Source of the DNA: HXMU1420-13 sp034669965
Lineage (GTDB): Bacteria > Bacteroidota > Rhodothermia > Balneolales > Balneolaceae
Assembly: GCA_034669965.1 (NCBI GenBank)
Contig: JAXMOK010000001.1
Location: forward strand, 558,001 to 622,000
DNA: 64,000 bases
Direction of reading: 5' to 3'
The notes under the pieces are model-generated. The model worked only from the letters and a program-made list of their open reading frames with translations, was not told where the DNA came from and made no database searches. How positions within the stretch are numbered: the stretch's first letter is position 1; each line of letters starts with the position of its first letter. This document shows, in pieces, positions 61,464 to 64,000 of the stretch. A program made the translations under genes and the position numbers.

Positions 61464-62747
61464 ATGTTACAAACCACACCACGTATTTTAATAGTAGATG
61501 ATTATCCCGCACTGGTGACCATCACTCGGCATAAATTGTTAAAAAAAGGATATGAAGTACTCACCGCTCAGCACGGACAAGATGCCTGGGAGATACTACA
61601 AGACGAATACCCTGATTTAGTAATCAGTGATGTTGAAATGCCGATCATGGACGGCTACGAATTGTGCCAGAAGATTAAAAGTGATATCAAATTTCGGAAA
61701 ATTCCCGTCATTTTGGTTACCTCACGCATTCAAACTGAGAGTTTGTTAAAAGGAATTGAGGTTGGAGCAGATAACTACATCACCAAACCTTATGACGATG
61801 AAACCCTTTTTGCTAAGGTAGATGAGCTCCTAAATAACCCGATTGCTATTACCGATGTTAAGGATACCATTCCGATAAATATCGAAGGTAAAACCTATCA
61901 TATTAAAGCCGATTATTCGCATCTGGTAAATTTACTGGTGTCCACGTATAAAAATGCCTTGGGGCAAAATGCACAACTCGAACGAGTTCAACACGGGCTG
62001 AATGCTTCTAACCAGGAATTGGAGCTTACCAAGCGTGAGTATGAAGATTTATTACAAAACATATTTCCTAAAAAAGTAGCTGATAGTCTTCTAGCGTATG
62101 GTACGGTTACCCCCGAGCGCTATGAAGATGCCACCTTTATGTTCACTGATTTCCACGATTTCAGCCGCATTGTACCGGATTTAAATCCGGAAAAACTCAT
62201 CGAAAGTTTGTCGTTCTACTTCGATAAGTTTGATCTTTTTGTTGAGCAGCATGGCATCATCAAAATCAAAACCATCGGCGATAGTTACATGGCGGCCGGT
62301 GGTATACCTGATCGTAATAATACACATCCAATAGATACAGCTCTTGTTGCTTTAAAAATGCGTTCATTTGTTAAAAGCCTTGAGGGATCCTTACCTGATT
62401 CTATTCCCTATTTCCCACTTCGTATTGGTATTAACACCGGAGAATCTGTAGTTGGTGTAATTGGTAAAAAGCGATTTGCTTACGACGTTTGGGGTACCGC
62501 GGTAAACCTTGCTGCTCGCATGGAGCAAAACTCGGAAAGCAACTCCATAAATATTTCTCAGTCTACCTTCGAGCGGATTAAAGATTTCTTTGATTGCGAA
62601 CCACGTGGTGAGATTGAAGCCCGCAATATTGGAAATGTGGAAATGTACTTTTTAAAACGTATTAAACCGGAATATTCTGATGACGAGGAAGGCGTGATTC
62701 CTAACCGACAGTTTATCCGTGATTACAACTTTATCTCGAAAGGGTAA
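61464..62747 (+). CDS. Response regulator with class III adenylate cyclase output
   Basis: A 427-residue protein. The receiver (1-122) has phospho-acceptor D56 in LVISDVEMP and a conserved Lys in YITKPYDDE. A coiled linker (about 160-205) leads to a class III cyclase with metal Asp at D229 (FMFTDF) and D273 (IGDSYM), adenine-specifying K269 and D341 (KIKTIGD, YDVWGTAVNL), N348 and R352. These point to adenylate rather than guanylate cyclase. It would make cAMP in response to a histidine kinase located elsewhere. Confidence 0.93.
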   Translation: MLQTTPRILIVDDYPALVTITRHKLLKKGYEVLTAQHGQDAWEILQDEYPDLVISDVEMPIMDGYELCQKIKSDIKFRKIPVILVTSRIQTESLLKGIEVGADNYITKPYDDETLFAKVDELLNNPIAITDVKDTIPINIEGKTYHIKADYSHLVNLLVSTYKNALGQNAQLERVQHGLNASNQELELTKREYEDLLQNIFPKKVADSLLAYGTVTPERYEDATFMFTDFHDFSRIVPDLNPEKLIESLSFYFDKFDLFVEQHGIIKIKTIGDSYMAAGGIPDRNNTHPIDTALVALKMRSFVKSLEGSLPDSIPYFPLRIGINTGESVVGVIGKKRFAYDVWGTAVNLAARMEQNSESNSINISQSTFERIKDFFDCEPRGEIEARNIGNVEMYFLKRIKPEYSDDEEGVIPNRQFIRDYNFISKG

Positions 62748-62835
62748 CACCTTTTTTTAACTCTTCGGAATTAAGACTTTCTCTGATGCGTTTGGTACCT
62801 TTAAGATTCCCCTGAACTCAAAAACGATCATTGCA

Positions 62836-64000
62836 TTGCAGCACCACATTATTGTACGAGGCGCCCGCGAACACAATCTCAAAAATTTCGACATTGATAT
62901 TCCCCGCGAACAGCTAGTGGTGCTAACCGGGCTATCCGGTTCGGGAAAATCTTCTCTGGCTTTCGATACTATTTATGCCGAAGGCCAACGCCGATTTCTG
63001 GAATCTCTTTCGGCCTATGCTCGCCAGTTTTTGGGGATGATGGAACGCCCCGAAGTTGATTTTATCGACGGACTTTCTCCGGTGATTTCCATCGATCAAA
63101 AAACCACCAACCGAAATCCACGCTCAACGGTAGGTACAGTAACCGAGATTTACGATTTTCTCCGATTGTTATATGCCCGCGTAGGAATTCCTTATTCCTA
63201 CAAAACCGGGAATAAAATGGAAAAACAAACCGCCGACCAAGTGGTTGCTTCGGTAATGGCGCTTCCCCACGGAACTAAAGCCTATTGCTTAGCTCCGGTG
63301 GTAAGAGGACGAAAAGGACACTATCGCGAGCTGTTCGAGCAGACCATTAAGCAGGGTTTTGTTTCGGCTCGAATTGATGGCGAGTTCACCGAGCTTACAG
63401 ATGGCTTAATGGTAGATCGATACAAAACGCACAACATCGAAGTGGTAGTTGATCGCTTTGTGATTTCTCCCAAAAGTGAGAAACGCATTGCCGACAGTAT
63501 TCGTCTTGCACTTGAAATGGCCGACGGAAACGTGATCCTGGCCGTACAAACCGAAGAGGGCGGTAAAGACCGTTTGTTCTCTCAAAAATTGTTCGATTTG
63601 GAAAGCGGGTTAGCCTACGAAGATCCCGCTCCGAATATGTTTTCATTCAACTCGCCTTACGGCGCCTGCCAAACGTGCGACGGACTGGGCAGCACGTATG
63701 ATGTAAGCTGGGAGTTGCTGGTCCCCAACGAATCGCAATCAATAGAGGATGGTGCAATCCGGTTTCTAGGCTCACCTCGCGATGTGTTCGCTTTTAAGCA
63801 ACTGAAAGCTGTTTTGGATACTCATAAAGTCGATTTTGATACTCCGTTCAAGAAATTCTCTGATGAACTGCGCACCATTTTAATGCATGGCAGTGGGGAT
63901 AAAAAGTATGCCGTCAGCTACGATTTTAAAGATAACTCGGTCACCTATCAGCATAAATACGATGGGTTACGCAAAACCATCATCGACCAATTCGAGAATT
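62836..64000 (+). CDS. uvrA: Excinuclease ABC subunit A, 5' part
   Basis: Partial; runs off the right edge. The first 388 codons hold HHIIVRGAREHNLKNFDIDIPR, Walker A LTGLSGSGKSSLAFDTIYAEGQRR, FLESLSAYARQFL, RPEVDFIDGLSPVISIDQKTTNRNPRSTVGT and the first zinc-finger Cys pair in GACQTCDGLG. It is the DNA-damage-recognition ATPase of nucleotide excision repair, which fits with the photolyases. No in-frame ATG lies between the upstream stop (62758) and the motif; TTG at 62836 gives MQHHIIVRG, though other non-ATG starts are possible. Confidence 0.95.
   Translation, partial: MQHHIIVRGAREHNLKNFDIDIPREQLVVLTGLSGSGKSSLAFDTIYAEGQRRFLESLSAYARQFLGMMERPEVDFIDGLSPVISIDQKTTNRNPRSTVGTVTEIYDFLRLLYARVGIPYSYKTGNKMEKQTADQVVASVMALPHGTKAYCLAPVVRGRKGHYRELFEQTIKQGFVSARIDGEFTELTDGLMVDRYKTHNIEVVVDRFVISPKSEKRIADSIRLALEMADGNVILAVQTEEGGKDRLFSQKLFDLESGLAYEDPAPNMFSFNSPYGACQTCDGLGSTYDVSWELLVPNESQSIEDGAIRFLGSPRDVFAFKQLKAVLDTHKVDFDTPFKKFSDELRTILMHGSGDKKYAVSYDFKDNSVTYQHKYDGLRKTIIDQFEN

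Overview
This 64 kb window is a gene-dense bacterial chromosome segment of roughly 40% GC by eye. It looks like a marine Balneolota/Rhodothermota-type member of the wider Bacteroidota group; this is an inference. The reasons are a TonB-dependent receptor with an N-terminal carboxypeptidase-like domain, LytS/LytTR two-component pairs, TAnnTTTG-type -7 promoter elements, a FeS-type cryptochrome/photolyase next to a class II photolyase, and GTG/TTG starts with weak Shine-Dalgarno signals. Nearly all of it is chromosomal. I saw no prophage, integrase, insertion sequence or CRISPR array.

Layout. 0-3 kb: the N-terminus of ruvX, an HU/IHF gene, rel (ppGpp synthase/hydrolase) and tRNA-Leu(UAA) with its own promoter and terminator. 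3-9.3 kb: an exported TPR/beta-propeller protein, tex and an SDR protein, separated by repeat-rich intergenic DNA. 9.4-21.5 kb: a carbohydrate block with Pfk-2, fructokinase, a sugar porter, a histidine kinase with a sugar-binding periplasmic domain, a TonB receptor, a LytS/LytTR pair and an amylosucrase. Together these suggest sucrose uptake, splitting to glucan plus fructose, and fructose phosphorylation. 21.8-25.2 kb: a REC / histidine kinase / OmpR-regulator cluster and an FMN reductase. 25.4-31.8 kb: an orphan terminator that suggests a small RNA, an M23 peptidase, and a DNA-repair run (rarA, class II photolyase, outer-membrane barrel, FeS photolyase). 32-33.7 kb: small membrane and exported proteins. 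33.7-40.5 kb: a fatty-acid beta-oxidation operon (fadD, fadB, fadA, SDR) with a divergent thioesterase. 40.5-43 kb: a MarR / PLP-decarboxylase / GNAT operon behind two palindromic operators. 43-46.2 kb: an acyl-CoA carboxylase beta subunit with an unknown acidic partner. 46.3-48.4 kb: a CcmA-like ATPase and an M29 aminopeptidase. 48.4-54.2 kb: an accessory strip of small same-strand genes (membrane LuxR, a four-helix-bundle S23/IVP gene bracketed by repeats, DUF4199, two VOC proteins, GNAT, TPMT, VapBC). 54.2-59.7 kb: proteostasis (clpB, DegP/HtrA, Hsp20 with a consensus sigma-54 promoter). 60-64 kb: type II DAHP synthase, a REC-adenylate cyclase and the 5' part of uvrA.

The least explained signals are: three short-unit tandem arrays with degenerate seed copies elsewhere, one of them inverted around the S23 gene; a sigma-54 promoter with palindromic upstream sites before hsp20; the autoregulated MarR-decarboxylase-GNAT operon; helically phased TGTTAACA boxes before two tiny unknown proteins; and a strand-specific terminator with no gene upstream of it. 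No single spectacular new system is evident. The S23/repeat module and the MarR operon are the best candidates for follow-up.
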